Source: Panorpa germanica (lineage: Eukaryota; Arthropoda; Insecta; Mecoptera; Panorpidae). From it: DNA of 64,000 nucleotides. The stretch is taken from positions 25,554,759-25,618,758 of the forward strand of contig OY783204.1 in NCBI GenBank assembly GCA_963678705.1, written 5' to 3'. A model generated the notes under the pieces. It saw only the letters and a list, made by a program, of their open reading frames with translations, ran no database searches and had not been told where the DNA came from. Positions 34,065 to 44,119 of this stretch are shown here, in pieces. Each line of letters begins with the position of its first letter. The first letter of the stretch is position 1. The translations under genes and the position numbers were made by a program.

Positions 34065-34878
34065 ATCCAGCGTATTTTTCTTTCCAAGGAATAATAATCT
34101 CACAGGGACTTGCGTCAGAGGCGAATCATTTTAAGGGACTTAGTATGTTGAGTCATTATTAAATAATGAAACTTTTTTCGTGTTGCTTTCAAGCAAATGT
34201 GCCCCCCCCCAACTAGTCGAAAGTCTTATCCATATTTGCAAAATATAGTAACAAATATTAAAGAATATTAGAAAATATGTCACTGCAACTGTGAATAAAA
34301 TATTTATATGTGTACTGATCCTTAATTGCCCCAGATATATAATTTTTATGTAACTCACAACTGTATATACATGTTCTAATTATAATGTACGAATAAGTTT
34401 ATTTCCTAGAAACTTGTAACTTTCCAAAAACTGGAAGAAAGTTTACTTACTTTCTGCTCTATAAGTTTAAATTTGTAAGAGATAGAAAGCTGAAATTTTG
34501 AACATGTAATTTGGTATTAATTGTGATCATATTCTGTAATTTACAAATTAAATAATTGAAAAGTAGGCGTTGAGAAAATTAGGGGAAGAATCTTTAAGGA
34601 AAGTTGAAATTTTGGAGTGTAATAATATTTTTTTTATTGGCATCCCAGAATTTTACAATCTTTCCATTAGGATATTTATAATTGAACTAGCATAATAAAA
34701 TCATGAAAGGAATATATCCAATCATATATCCTTATAAGTTATTATTTCTTCCAAGTGCACATGATAATGTACATTTCAATATTTTAGACTGCTGGGTACT
34801 TAGTATATTTTATTTTCGCCGTCTCTGTACTTGATGCTGTTCTTTATAATATCGTTTTTGACACTACATAAAAATTGA
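34065..34878. other. AT-rich spacer, no gene seen
   Basis: A C-run is at about 34,202-34,210. No gene or repeat partner is recognised. Confidence 0.5.
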
Positions 34879-34882
34879 GTAT

Positions 34883-35398
34883 TAAAGTATCATTTCCACT
34901 CACTGCTTTAATTTAGTTTTGTATTTTGTATTTAATTTAAATTGTTTAGCATATGGAAATACGCGTAGTCATTCACAGTACCATTTTTAATTTAATTTAT
35001 TTCTTAAGTTTTTTAATTTTTTTGTCTTAAATTAAAAATATTAAATTAAGAAAAATTATTATATATTATAACCTCCAAAATGTGACAATCTGTCAAAATT
35101 CAGTAGGATTTACTTTTAAAAGAAGTTTAATGTCAGTTTTTGAAAAATATAGAAGTGAAAACAATTTCTATTAGTAATTGTTATTAAAAATAGCAATTTT
35201 AATTATTTCACATACAATTTTGTTGAACTGTCAAAGTTTATATTACTAACGATGCATACGCACCAACAAAATTAACTAAACTTAAATTAAAACACAAATG
35301 TGAAAAGGAATGCTTAAATGAGAACCTGAAATCTAGATTACAATATTAAATAAAAACAGTAAATTAAATAACAAAACAGAGAGTGGGAATGAAGCTTA
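34883..35398 (-). mobile_element. MITE family A, full-length copy (reverse orientation)
   Basis: One end is AAAGTATCATTTCCACTCAC and the other, in reverse complement, is AAGCTTCATTCCCACTCTCT, so the termini are good inverted repeats of about 20 bp. The body is the reverse of the copy at 25,898-26,388. About 516 bp, no coding sequence. Confidence 0.8.
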
Positions 35399-35399
35399 T

Positions 35400-36385
35400 A
35401 ATTCATGAAAAATATTTTGATTCAGTGCCACGGGGGCAGTTTTTGGCGGTGGTAAAAATTGTGCAAGAAAGTTGAAATTTGAGCTTAATTTACAAATCGA
35501 CAAAAAAAATTACAAATTTTGAAATAACGTTGGTAAAATAATACAGAATTTAAAATTGAAAATATTTTATATACAGGAAAATGAAATTAGATCATGTTCG
35601 ACCAAGTAAAATTAATTGGAAAATATCGAGTAAATATAAATGGAAATATTTTTTGATTTAAAAGATATATATCATAATATTTCTTCGTCCACCTTGTTAC
35701 ATCTCTGTATATCTTCCACATTCATTTTCTATCTCTTTCTAACTCGTATATATTACAACATAGTGAATCTCACTCTCTGTGTGGTAATTCTCTCTCGACT
35801 CCCGGACCGCTGTGTTTGTGGCTCTTTGGTTAGCTTTCTGCTTTCTGACTTCTGCTTTCTGCTCACTTTGTACGGCGTGTGATATACCCGCAGCTTAATT
35901 CGATGCGTAATTCTGACCTGATACGAGTTCAAACTCAACTGGACCCAGCTCTGACATAGTGACTACAACTGACTACTGTGAAATTTGATATCCATCGATG
36001 AAAAACATCAAAAACCCTTGACATCAATTAGAAAGCTGTTTGAATTTTTTCTCGTAGGTTTTTTTTGCAAATTTTGTTTGAAGATCATTAATTATGTGTT
36101 GTATATGTCAATGCTAATTATCACTGACGATGTGTACGTCATTTTCTTTTTATTAACGACCAAATTATCATTTGCTTGGTGATTGTGGTACTACGCGATT
36201 ACATATTTCGATAAATTTGGTAAAATAATACATACTACATTTCTACATCAGATTTTTACATATAGAATACAGAGACAATAAGATTCTGTAATAATTATAC
36301 TTTTATTTGAGAATCAGAACCCGTTATTATTCCTTATCTTTGTATTGTACGAATTTCCACTTGAAATTTTAACCACATTTTTTTT
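35400..36385. other. Spacer with small unrecognised frames
   Basis: Overlapping frames at 35,640-35,882 (plus) and 35,753-35,938 (minus) lie in a slightly GC-richer patch (CTCGACTCCCGGACCGCTG). Neither shows a known motif, and the repeated TTCTGCTTTCTGACTTCTGC is low complexity. I call no gene. Confidence 0.45.
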
Positions 36386-36411
36386 AAATCTTAAATTTTG
36401 TCATATTTCGA

Positions 36412-36600
36412 ACAATTAACATCTTGGGAATGTTCCGCACTGTTATATTATAACCTGATTCATTTATAAAATAAATTTGGTCATCATTAACTTCAGAAGC
36501 TTGTGCAGAACATTGTTCATCTTTGAGAGAAAAATCTGCAGAACGGAATTGTTTATACCAATTCTAAAACATGATATTTGAAAGTGGGGAAATTCTAAAA
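36412..36600 (-). pseudogene. Mariner transposase N-terminal (HTH) relic
   Basis: The minus strand encodes WYKQFRSADFSLKDEQ, then a diverged segment (CSAQASEVNDDQ) and INESGYNITVRNIPKML. This follows the mariner order WFKRFRSGxFSLKDEP..GRPSEVDDD..L..LIE.......TVREIAKML. In mariner this region contains the paired helix-turn-helix that binds the TIRs. Upstream (36,560-36,600) the frame is broken by stops, and the catalytic DD34D half is not found further left, so this is a dead fragment. Repeat D (36,625-36,775) lies just upstream on the same strand and may be the element's 5' untranslated part. Confidence 0.7.
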
Positions 36601-36624
36601 AATCAGACTTTTTCAATGAAACAA

Positions 36625-36775
36625 ATTTAATCTCTTTATTTTAAATATCTATACTAGTGTCTATAAGTTGTAAATTATGTTTTGTAAATGTTAAAAAAAA
36701 TGTATATATTGTTTTAAACGCTAATAACTGTTGAAAGTTGATGCACTCAAATAAATATTTAAAAAAAAATGTGAA
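36625..36775 (+). repeat. Repeat pair D, copy 2
   Basis: ATAAGTTGTAAATTATGTTT, AACGCTAATAACTGTTGAAA and GTTGATGCACTCAAATAAAT match 4110-4245 in the same order. It adjoins the mariner relic. Confidence 0.65.
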
Positions 36776-36779
36776 AATC

Positions 36780-37655
36780 GACATTAGTAGTTTCTTGCCA
36801 ACATATATCAATTATTTATAATGAAAATGAATAATATTCATACCCTCGATTCTCTGTAATGTTTAACAAACAAATAATTAATAGAAGTAAGACAATTGTA
36901 ATATTATAAATTAGTATATCATTAATTAATTAAGTAAAATATGATATATGTATTTGTATAATTTAATTGATTAGTTGTAATACATCAAAGTATTCCTAAT
37001 AAACATTAATTATTGCCGCTAATTATTATATTATTCAATATAATACAGAAAATTAAATTAAGTTCAAAATTCTTTCAAACGACTGGCGCCATTATCTCTC
37101 TAATAGACAGAACACATGGCGGTCCTGATACTTTCGTTATCCTCAATTTCATTATTTATCTTAATACCTAAAATCCTTTAAATCCCCTGCCCTTGATGCT
37201 GCATCTGTACCGCTCACAACACTTTACTGACTCTGTATTACTTGAGAGGATCCAATTGTCCAATTATAAGCCGGTGATATGACTCACTTGATACAAGAGA
37301 TGAACTTGAAATTGATACTAATTTTAATATAATTTGTTTTCTTCCTGATTTCTATTTATTCGTTTTTTACTTTAATTAAACTTTAGATAATCTTTTATGT
37401 AATAAGAATTGTTACATTCTAACTTTATCTCTTACCAGATAAGATTTTAAAACGTTTTCTGAAATATCGAAATTTTGACGTGAAATTAATCGAAATCGAA
37501 CTGCTACTTTAAAAAAATTTGGATAGCATGAACATAGATAAAATGAAGGAAAGAAAACGTCGTTACATATTATGTTACATATTTTTAATAGTACAAGGAA
37601 AACTGTTATTTTACCGGTTTTCCACAAAAGTCAATTTTGTTCTTATTATTGAACA
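36780..37655. other. AT-rich spacer, no gene seen
   Basis: A short GC-normal block (GACTGGCGCCATTATCTCTC) is at 37,081. No gene is recognised. Confidence 0.5.
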
Positions 37656-37947
37656 ATAGTCATTCGATATACTGATTGAAATACTGAATCATCCTCTGAT
37701 AACTCTCTTGCAACAACAAACAATCTGCGGTTAATGTTTTTTCGATGTATGGATGAAGCCAATACATTTTACGTCTGATTCGTCGTCTTCTAATAAAAGC
37801 GTATGCTATAATCACATCTTCCTCATTACTTGACATTTTTCCAATGATAAAACGTGCTTTCTCAATGCTAAACTTCAGAGAAATGACCCTATTTGCTTGC
37901 ATAAAGTATACAGTATACGTCCCTGAATACGTCTGACTTGCATGCAA
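37635..37947 (-). pseudogene. PIF/Harbinger transposase N-terminal segment, copy 2
   Basis: This is the longest of three copies. It encodes KMSSNEEDVIIAYAFI, RRRRIRRKMYWLHPYIEK and TLTADCLLLQ, then a frame that ends at a stop. In the alternative frame (2-nt shift at GAGAG) the sequence reads ELSEDDSVFQSVYRMTIVQ, which fits the Harbinger block before the catalytic core. The break and the terminal stop after TIVQ are shared with the other copies, so they predate the copying or are part of a non-autonomous repeat. Sequence 5' of the presumed Met (MQANRVISLKFSIEKARFII) is also conserved between copies but is not typical of the family. It lacks the DDE domain. Confidence 0.65.
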
Positions 37948-37959
37948 TCTACAAATGAA

Positions 37960-38905
37960 GACTGCATCTTAATAAATCTTTTTAGAAAGATTCAGCGAAT
38001 TGTGGGATATAAGAAATGGGTCACTTCCTTCTAAAATTCAAGGGTTTGTACCATTCCCATATAAATGAACTATTTAAATTAATTAATAGTGTGAAAACCT
38101 CCCAATAATTAAACGAAGCCATCTCCATAGGCTTATCGACATAATATAAGATGTTTCCGACTCCAATTTCTACGTCAAACACACAACAAACTCACCGTTT
38201 CGGCATCTGGCAATAACGCTCATCGTTACAGCTCTGTAACTAACTAACCAACATCCGTGAACATATATTATGCAATATATAAACCAATCACATATGCACT
38301 AATAATGATATATATTTACTTACGGATGGTAGTACATCTTTGGCTCTGTTCCCGGTGGCAGACTCCATACTGTGCACGTGCCTGCGCTATTATTAGACTC
38401 ATGGCCCCTCAGTTATATGTTGAATTTTTTTTTTTTTTTTTTTTTGTTGGTTTCCTTTTGCTGTACGTAGACATAGTACCAACACTAGCACCGTCGTACT
38501 TACTTCGTTTTGCTTCATAACACAACCGTGATAGGATCTTGAAACGACGTATTTTCTTTTACTTTACTTTTTGTTTTTATTTTGTTGGTAAATTGCTTAT
38601 GGTGGTACATTTGGTAAAGTTGGCAACGCTGAGTTAACGTTTCGTTTTTAAATTACATGTAGTCTGGGTTATGTGACTAACTATATAAAATATGTAATGC
38701 AGGATTCGAGAAAGTTGATTCTGAGTTTAAATCTCAAACCATTTTCATGTATATACACTTTCATATGATGCCAGTCATTGTTGTAATGCCGCAGATAATA
38801 AAACACGAGATGTAAGCTCTTGTCGACTGAGATCGAGTTCCTAGTTGATTTTCGAAGTAACATCGTTCAAAATCCCGACAATAACATATTTATACAATTA
38901 ACCAT
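37960..38905. other. Spacer; possible minus-strand short exon; poly-T
   Basis: A 21-T run is near 38,426-38,446. On the minus strand ATG at 38,223 is followed after 28 nt by GTGAGT (38,195-38,190). A second minus-strand frame ends at GTAAGT near 38,320. Both are weak exon-like signals without other support. Confidence 0.35.
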
Positions 38906-38910
38906 GCAGA

Positions 38911-39275
38911 CAGAGGCGGCCTTAGGTGGTGGCAAGCAGGGCAACCGCCTGGTTCCTCGCACCCTCGCGGAACAAGTAGAAAAACTCATAGCTATATATG
39001 GATTTGAATCTCGCTCTTTAGAAAACACTAGAATCACTGCGTGTAAAACACTCATGTACCTTAGTTTATTATCATTAATATTTGTTGTTTTTGTGCTTGT
39101 TAACTTTTATAATTCTTCCAATATAAAATTTTATTTCTCGTCAATTATCATCAAAAATACTTACTTACAATTTACATAAATTACACAAAAAACAAGGACT
39201 TCGCAAAGATCTGTCAACCCGGGGCCTTGCAAAGTTCTGCTGCACGGTGCCTCGCAATGGCTTAGGCGGCTTCTG
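38911..39275. mobile_element. hAT-type non-autonomous element with degenerate 8-bp TSD
   Basis: Left end CAGAGGCGGCCTTAGGTGGT; right end in reverse complement CAGAAGCCGCCTAAGCCATT. Both have the CAGAGGCGG-type start and GC-rich subterminal sequence common in hAT elements. The flanks CATGCAGA (38,903-38,910) and CATACAGG (39,276-39,283) match at 6 of 8 positions, consistent with an old 8-bp hAT target duplication. The frames 38,820-39,179 (plus) and 38,867-39,055 (minus) run through it and are not genes. Confidence 0.65.
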
Positions 39276-39279
39276 CATA

Positions 39280-39548
39280 CAGGTAACACGAAAATGCGTA
39301 GTGCTTGTTGCATACACCTTCCTTCCCACTTCCCTTCTCTTATATGTTTGTTGCAATAAATGCAATGCGTTTGATGCGAGCCACATTATGCGTACCTATA
39401 GACGTTTACCTTAAAGAAGAGGACTACGTCCTAACGCCGAGGATAATTAGATAATTATGAGGCTTATAGCACGACAACTATTTAAATAGTTTAATACAAC
39501 TAAAAACTTTAATAAATGAATAATATTATTTTAGTGACTTTGTACTAA
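39280..39548. other. Spacer, no gene seen
   Basis: Nothing is recognised between the hAT element and MITE E. Confidence 0.5.
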
Positions 39549-39551
39549 AAC

Positions 39552-39747
39552 GGCCAATGTCAGTTTTCCTCTTCAAAATATTATATTTTTCAAAACATGA
39601 AATGCATAATAAAATTCTATGCAAACATATCTATGTTTTACAAAACCAAAGTTGAAACAGATATTCTTCTTTATGTCAATCGAAATTAAGATAAATTTTT
39701 ATAAAAACTTTCATCTCGATATCAAATATTGAATTTTGACATTGGCC
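39552..39747. mobile_element. Small TIR element, family E
   Basis: It begins GGCCAATGTCAGTTTTC and ends, in reverse complement, GGCCAATGTCAAAATTC (11 bp perfect inverted start). The body (AAAACATGAAATGCATAATA, GTTGAAACAGATATTCTTCT) recurs at 58,172-58,375. About 196 bp, no coding sequence; the target duplication is not clear. Confidence 0.65.
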
Positions 39748-39749
39748 CT

Positions 39750-41460
39750 CTTAGCATCAAGCTACAAATCGCTCAAATTGTTAATAAGGTTCCCCTTTAT
39801 AAAAACTGTTGCTGTTTTTAACGAAGAAAATAATTTTAACTTAGTACCTGCTCATTATAATTAAAATATTCTGCTTCAATAATTAGAAATTATAAATATT
39901 TTGTTTTTAATTTGTGAATTATTTTTGTTAAGATTAAAACCGGATACAAAATGAACAGTTTTTTTTTATTAATTTTATTATTATTCGAAAATATAATTTA
40001 CACCGAAATAACACATTTTCGTCTCCTGTTAAAAGTGTTCTATGTGTTATTTAATTGTGTGTTTCAAAAGCCGTAGATATTAAATAACAGGGGAGAAATA
40101 CCCGTACTTATACACCACTTCCCTTAGACAAATATAAGGGGTTGGTTGGAAAATACTTCAGAATATTCACTTGTTGAACTTCTCTATACATGTCTGAACG
40201 TGTTTTTAACGTTTCAATGTTTTATCTCAATTTTTAGGTTAGGTTTATATATATATTTGTAGTTTACTGTCATTAGGTAGTATAATGTATTATCTAATTA
40301 TCCTGAAAATTTAAAGTCGATTAAGATATATTTAATCAAAGTTCGAACATTTATAATCAGTACAATGAGTGTGAATGAGAGGCAAATACATTTTACGTGT
40401 AGTTACACCAAGCTATATGTACTGACGTTTCTAACTTATCATTTCATTATGTGTAATTGACCATTATCCGTTACTTCACCGTATTCATGATTAGCAGTGC
40501 CGTATTAGAACTACAACAGGCTAAAATTATTGTGAGACCCTTTTTATTTTTCTCTTTACCACATGGTTTGCAGACCCTTGTAATCCTAATCTGACACTGT
40601 TCATTACACACTTACGAGCCATTGCTACCTACTGTTTTAAGTTTTAATTTTGAATGTACTTAGTACACCTACGTTGTACATCAGTAATATACTTTATTTA
40701 ATAAAATTATTTTTATTTGTTTCTTTTTTTACAAACCAAAAGATAAAATTACCCTGTGGCAGATTGTAAGTTATTCGTCATCTGCATCTGTTAATTATTC
40801 TGTCATGTTTTAATTTTAGAAAGTTTGAAGAATACTTACTTATAAAACTCAAATCATGTAGGCAACAATAACGCACATTGCTTTAAGCTTTACAATTTTT
40901 ACTACTAAAGAATGAAATGATACTTTGCATTATCCGATAATAAATCATTTTTAAATGACTCACTTAAAGTCGTTCTTATTGTCACCATTCTCTTGATAAG
41001 ATATGTGGTAATCCTATAGATAATAATTGCGTAAATTGGTTGCATTGTTTGCCGTGCGATTGTAAACTATCTCACACCCCCTGCTCCCCACCTCTCTTCT
41101 CTCTAACTCCTACATTCATGAACCCTGATATACGTCACGCTCGCCTTGTTAACATATTTCACACATCTGAATGACAAGACGAAGTATGTATCACTAGATC
41201 TCAAATCTGAGCATCTCTAACTTACGTATGCGCTATGCAGAGTCTTAGGAAAATTTACATACAGTGGTACGTTCAGATCAAGGTTTCAGAAATAAATTTC
41301 ACGCCAGTGGAGGTCAATGATAAAAAATGTCAGTAGAACCTTCTTTCGTTAGCGACAAATAGAATATTTTTCCTTTTACATTGTTCTATCCAGTTAAAAA
41401 ATAATCTTATACTATAATAAAACTTATATAATAATACTTAGCTTGTAGTAAGCTAACAAG
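39750..41460. other. AT-rich spacer, no gene seen
   Basis: A C-rich patch ACACCCCCTGCTCCCCACC lies at about 41,073. No gene or repeat partner is recognised. Confidence 0.5.
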
Positions 41461-41469
41461 TTTTCTATA

Positions 41470-42085
41470 TTAGAAGTAGAAATCTTGTAAGTAGTTTGTG
41501 GCAAGCTAGCATTTTTGCTTATAACTTTTCTATTATTAAAGTTACAACAAAACGTTATTAATAAAAGTTGTAGATAATATCATTATCTACATAAAAGCTC
41601 TTCACAAAATTTTTGTGGAAGTTATAGTTTTCAAGATAAACATAAAAATCTGATCACACCCTTATTTTCACTGTAAGAGACTTTCTATATTGTAAGTAGT
41701 TTGTGGCAAGCTATTATTTTTGCTTATAACTTTTTTATTATTAAAGTTGCAACAAAATGTTATTAATAAAAGTTGTAGATAATATCATTATCTACATAAA
41801 AGCTCTTCACAAAATTTTTGTGGAAGTTATAGTTTTCAAGATAAACTTAAAAATCTGATTACACCCTTATTTTTACTGTAAGAGACTTTCTATATTGTAA
41901 GCAGTTTGTGGCAAGCTAGCATTTGTACTTATAACTTTTTTATTATTAAAGTTGCAACAAGATGTTATTAACAAAAGTTGTAGATAATATTATTATCTAC
42001 AAAAAAGCTTTGCTCAAAATTTTTGTGGAAATTATTGTTTTCAAAATAAGCATAAAAATCTGATTACACCCTTATTTGTAACATA
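41470..42085 (+). repeat. Tandem array, three units of 205 bp (family H)
   Basis: Repeated landmarks (CACCCTTATTT at about 41,658, 41,863 and 42,068) fix the period at 205 bp. Each unit contains TTTGTGGCAAGCTA, TTATAACTTTTTTATTATTA, AAGTTGTAGATAATATYATT and TATAGTTTTCAAGATAAAC-like sequence. Each also carries two hairpins: GTAGATAAT/ATTATCTAC and CTTCACAAAA/TTTTTGTGGAAG. The last unit is more diverged. The core occurs singly at 28,080-28,270 and within the 364-bp duplication at 13.7-14.4 kb. It is not coding. Confidence 0.85.
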
Positions 42086-42139
42086 TTTGGCCCAAATTCT
42101 ACCCAAAATGTTCTTTTTAACGAGAGCTTTCCTGATTAT

Positions 42140-42420
42140 AAGTTCATTATCCGTCGTCTTATTTATCGGTAGAGTATACGTGTCTTTTTTGCGGTGTGAT
42201 ATATTCTTTATATATCGGGGGGCTTCGGAATCAACGGAACCAACGCCTCATCTTTCGGCCACTTAATTTTAGCATAGGTTTACGTAGACGGTACGGTACA
42301 TCCATACACTACGTTAACTGCAGCCGTTTAACGCCGTTTTCCGTTGCTGTAGCCGTAGCCGTAGCCGTTACCGTGAGCCTTCACCAACCATCACAGAGAG
42401 GTAAGCGAGTACGAAATAGC
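42140..42420 (+). promoter_or_regulatory. GC-richer promoter-like block with TATA and 5' splice site
   Basis: CTTTATATATCGG at about 42,209-42,221 is a TATA-like box. It is followed by a CpG-rich 180 bp (GCAGCCGTTTAACGCCG, GTAGCC repeats at 42,349-42,372) ending in CAGAGAG/GTAAGCGAG, a good 5' splice site at 42,400/42,401. Transcription from about 42,240 would give a short noncoding exon. The 81-codon frame through it ends in an AVAVAV run produced by the GTAGCC repeats and is unlikely to be a protein. Confidence 0.35.
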
Positions 42421-42424
42421 AAAG

Positions 42425-42734
42425 TTCCCAGGATAGCATAGATTTATTTTGAAACTGACAATTATTTTTGGTAACGCATTTTTGGGGTGTATAATGCATG
42501 CAGAGAGAGGCCCCGCTTCTGTTCGATCTGTACGTAGTTGTTCTTTCGGCTTCGTCTCGCGTGGTGTATTATATCAAAATTTATCAATCAGTTGTTTTTT
42601 TTTTTATAAATTATTATTTATTATCATTTGTTTTGAAGTGTATTAAGTGACGGTCCTGACCGAACGTTGTCCTAGCTGTGTTTAATAGTGTCCTGTGTTT
42701 AATTTCCCTGAAGGATTAAAGTGATACTGACGTG
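42425..42734 (+). other. GC-richer sequence upstream of candidate first exon
   Basis: It contains GAGAGAGGCCCCGCTTCTG and GGCTTCGTCTCGCGTGG, i.e. CpG-rich for this window. It leads to the ATG at 42,735 and has an in-frame stop TAA at 42,717. It could be promoter or 5' untranslated sequence. Confidence 0.3.
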
Positions 42735-42767
42735 ATGGAGAATTTATCAATACACCCATGTACTTAT
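42735..42767 (+). CDS. Candidate first coding exon (MENLSIHPCTY)
   Basis: ATG at 42,735 opens 11 codons (MENLSIHPCTY) ending exactly before GTGAGT at 42,768, a strong 5' splice site core (flank TAT rather than CAG). An in-frame stop precedes the ATG at 42,717, so this would be the true start. If not spliced, the frame continues to a 48-residue product without recognisable motif. Upstream sequence is GC-richer. The product is not recognised. It may be an alternative first exon of the same plus-strand gene as the exon at 56,917, but that is inference. A chance ATG plus GTGAGT is a real possibility. Confidence 0.25.
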
Positions 42768-42774
42768 GTGAGTG

Positions 42775-43200
42775 ATTTTCGTGGATTAATATTTAAATAT
42801 TTTGTCATATTGGTGGTTCGATGTCGACCTGACAAGGCACTGACATTTGTTGTTCATTTGAGACACTTGTCAATGACTTAAACGCCCCTTGATACTCGTC
42901 TACTGATGCATACGTCATCTGTTGGTGACTTACGAAGATGCATGATTCAACAGCTTGCTACCCATCAAGGGCTACTGCCCTTGTTCTCAACCTGTGTAAC
43001 CTATACGAAGAAGCGTCATATATAATACTTCTTTATGGTTTTATATAAAAGCTAAGATTGTGATTTAATAAATGCAGTACCCTGTCTTTAATCTTACACC
43101 AATTGAGGTCATTTTTGAGAATTTAAATAGACAAAATTGTGATATTAAATGATTGAATTAATGTTTTTCTAGAGTGATTTTTGGTATTTCCGTAAGAACA
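42775..43200. other. Spacer, no gene seen
   Basis: No gene or repeat is recognised between the candidate exon and the family B copy. Confidence 0.5.
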
Positions 43201-43204
43201 ACAT

Positions 43205-43515
43205 GTTTAATACTCCAGTAACATTTTGTGATAGAAGGTAGAAATTTTAATATTTCATAGGAGATAAACTTTTTGGAAATTTCGCAGTAAACATTTTGCC
43301 ATCATGTTGCCATCAAGATGCGTATGATTCTTTTATCATGAAAGAGTTCAGTTTCTCACAGTCGTTCATATGAAATGTATTTTATCGGCTACAAATGGTG
43401 ACACCACTCCACCTGTCGGAATACAAACGAAAATAAAGTTGATGCGAACTATAATTGAAATGCAATAGTGATAGAAACATTACGAAACAAAACAATTCAT
43501 CAAATTGTTCACTGG
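43205..43515 (+). mobile_element. Family B element, near-complete copy
   Basis: It starts CCAGTAACATTTTGTGATAG and ends AAATTGTTCACTGGG. It matches 1165-1465 in order (AGAAATTTTAATATTTCATA, AGATGCGTATGATTC, CACCACTCCACCTGTCGGAA, AAGTTGATGCGAACTATAAT). No coding sequence. Confidence 0.75.
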
Positions 43516-43560
43516 GTTGGTACCTTTTACTATACATTGCTATTTGTTGTTAACTATGAG

Positions 43561-43616
43561 TTTCTAAGGGTTTGTCATAAATTTTATTACCTTTATTTAT
43601 GACCAACCCTTAGAAA
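43561..43616. repeat. Perfect-looking 22-bp-arm hairpin
   Basis: TTTCTAAGGGTTTGTCATAA plus AT pairs with ATTTATGACCAACCCTTAGA plus AA around a 12-base loop, with one mismatch. The right arm is the start of repeat C (ACCCTTAGAAATGTTA), which at 54,300 has no left arm. So the hairpin is specific to this copy. Confidence 0.8.
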
Positions 43617-43905
43617 TGTTACTAGTCATATAAAAATTGGAATTTAACTAGAAAATATAGCAATATTAATTTTTAAAACTTATTTTTGCGGTTCCATCTC
43701 ATTAAAAATCAGTGGAAGAAAGCTTAAAATGTAGATACGTTATTCATCTAACTACTTGCAGCTTTAGATTTTGATTCGCGTTTATAGTTACTTACATAAA
43801 ACGATTTCAACATAAAACATGGTTCTTTTGATAATATTTAACGCCATCTATATTTCGCGAGAAGAAATGGCCAAGTATCGTTTTACCATAAAAGAAGTAT
43901 ACGTT
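43606..43905 (+). repeat. Repeat family C, copy
   Basis: From ACCCTTAGAAATGTTACTAG to CGCCATCTATATTTCGCGAG it matches 54,292-54,600 at very high identity (ATATAAAAATTGGAATTTAA, GGAAGAAAGCTTAAAATGTA, TTTGATTCGCGTTTATAGTT). A partial third copy is at 1-55. No ends or coding sequence betray its class. Confidence 0.85.
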
Positions 43906-43959
43906 AAAAAGTACACATATTTCAAAATAAATGAATGTAATTGTAAGTAAAATTATTAA

Positions 43960-44115
43960 CCATTGCCTACCCTTTGCGAGGGTGGTTTCACTACATACGA
44001 CGTAGCCTATACGCTTTTTGATGGCGATTACAGAACAGCTGGAAACGGGCTGCTTACCCGTGGAGTTCAGTGTTTCAACGGAAATCCGGCGACCGCAATC
44101 CAACCTATATTTTCT
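43960..44115. other. GC-richer patch, unknown
   Basis: CCCTTTGCGAGGGTGGTTTC, GGAAACGGGCTGCTTACCCG and CGGAAATCCGGCGACCGCAA stand out from AT-rich flanks. Both strands have open frames here (43,807-44,103 minus, 43,963-44,208 plus), but neither shows a recognisable domain. It could be a SINE-like or DNA-transposon relic. Confidence 0.3.
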
Positions 44116-44119
44116 CCCT

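Noticed and set aside
38820-39179. 119-codon frame
   Set aside because: It spans the end of a hAT element and ends in AT-rich hydrophobic sequence.
41470-42085. 205-bp tandem units considered as a CRISPR-like array
   Set aside because: Whole units repeat rather than short repeats with unique spacers, and the DNA is eukaryotic.
42196-42441. 81-codon frame with an Ala-Val run
   Set aside because: The Ala-Val run is a GTAGCC microsatellite. A noncoding first exon is a better reading of the region.
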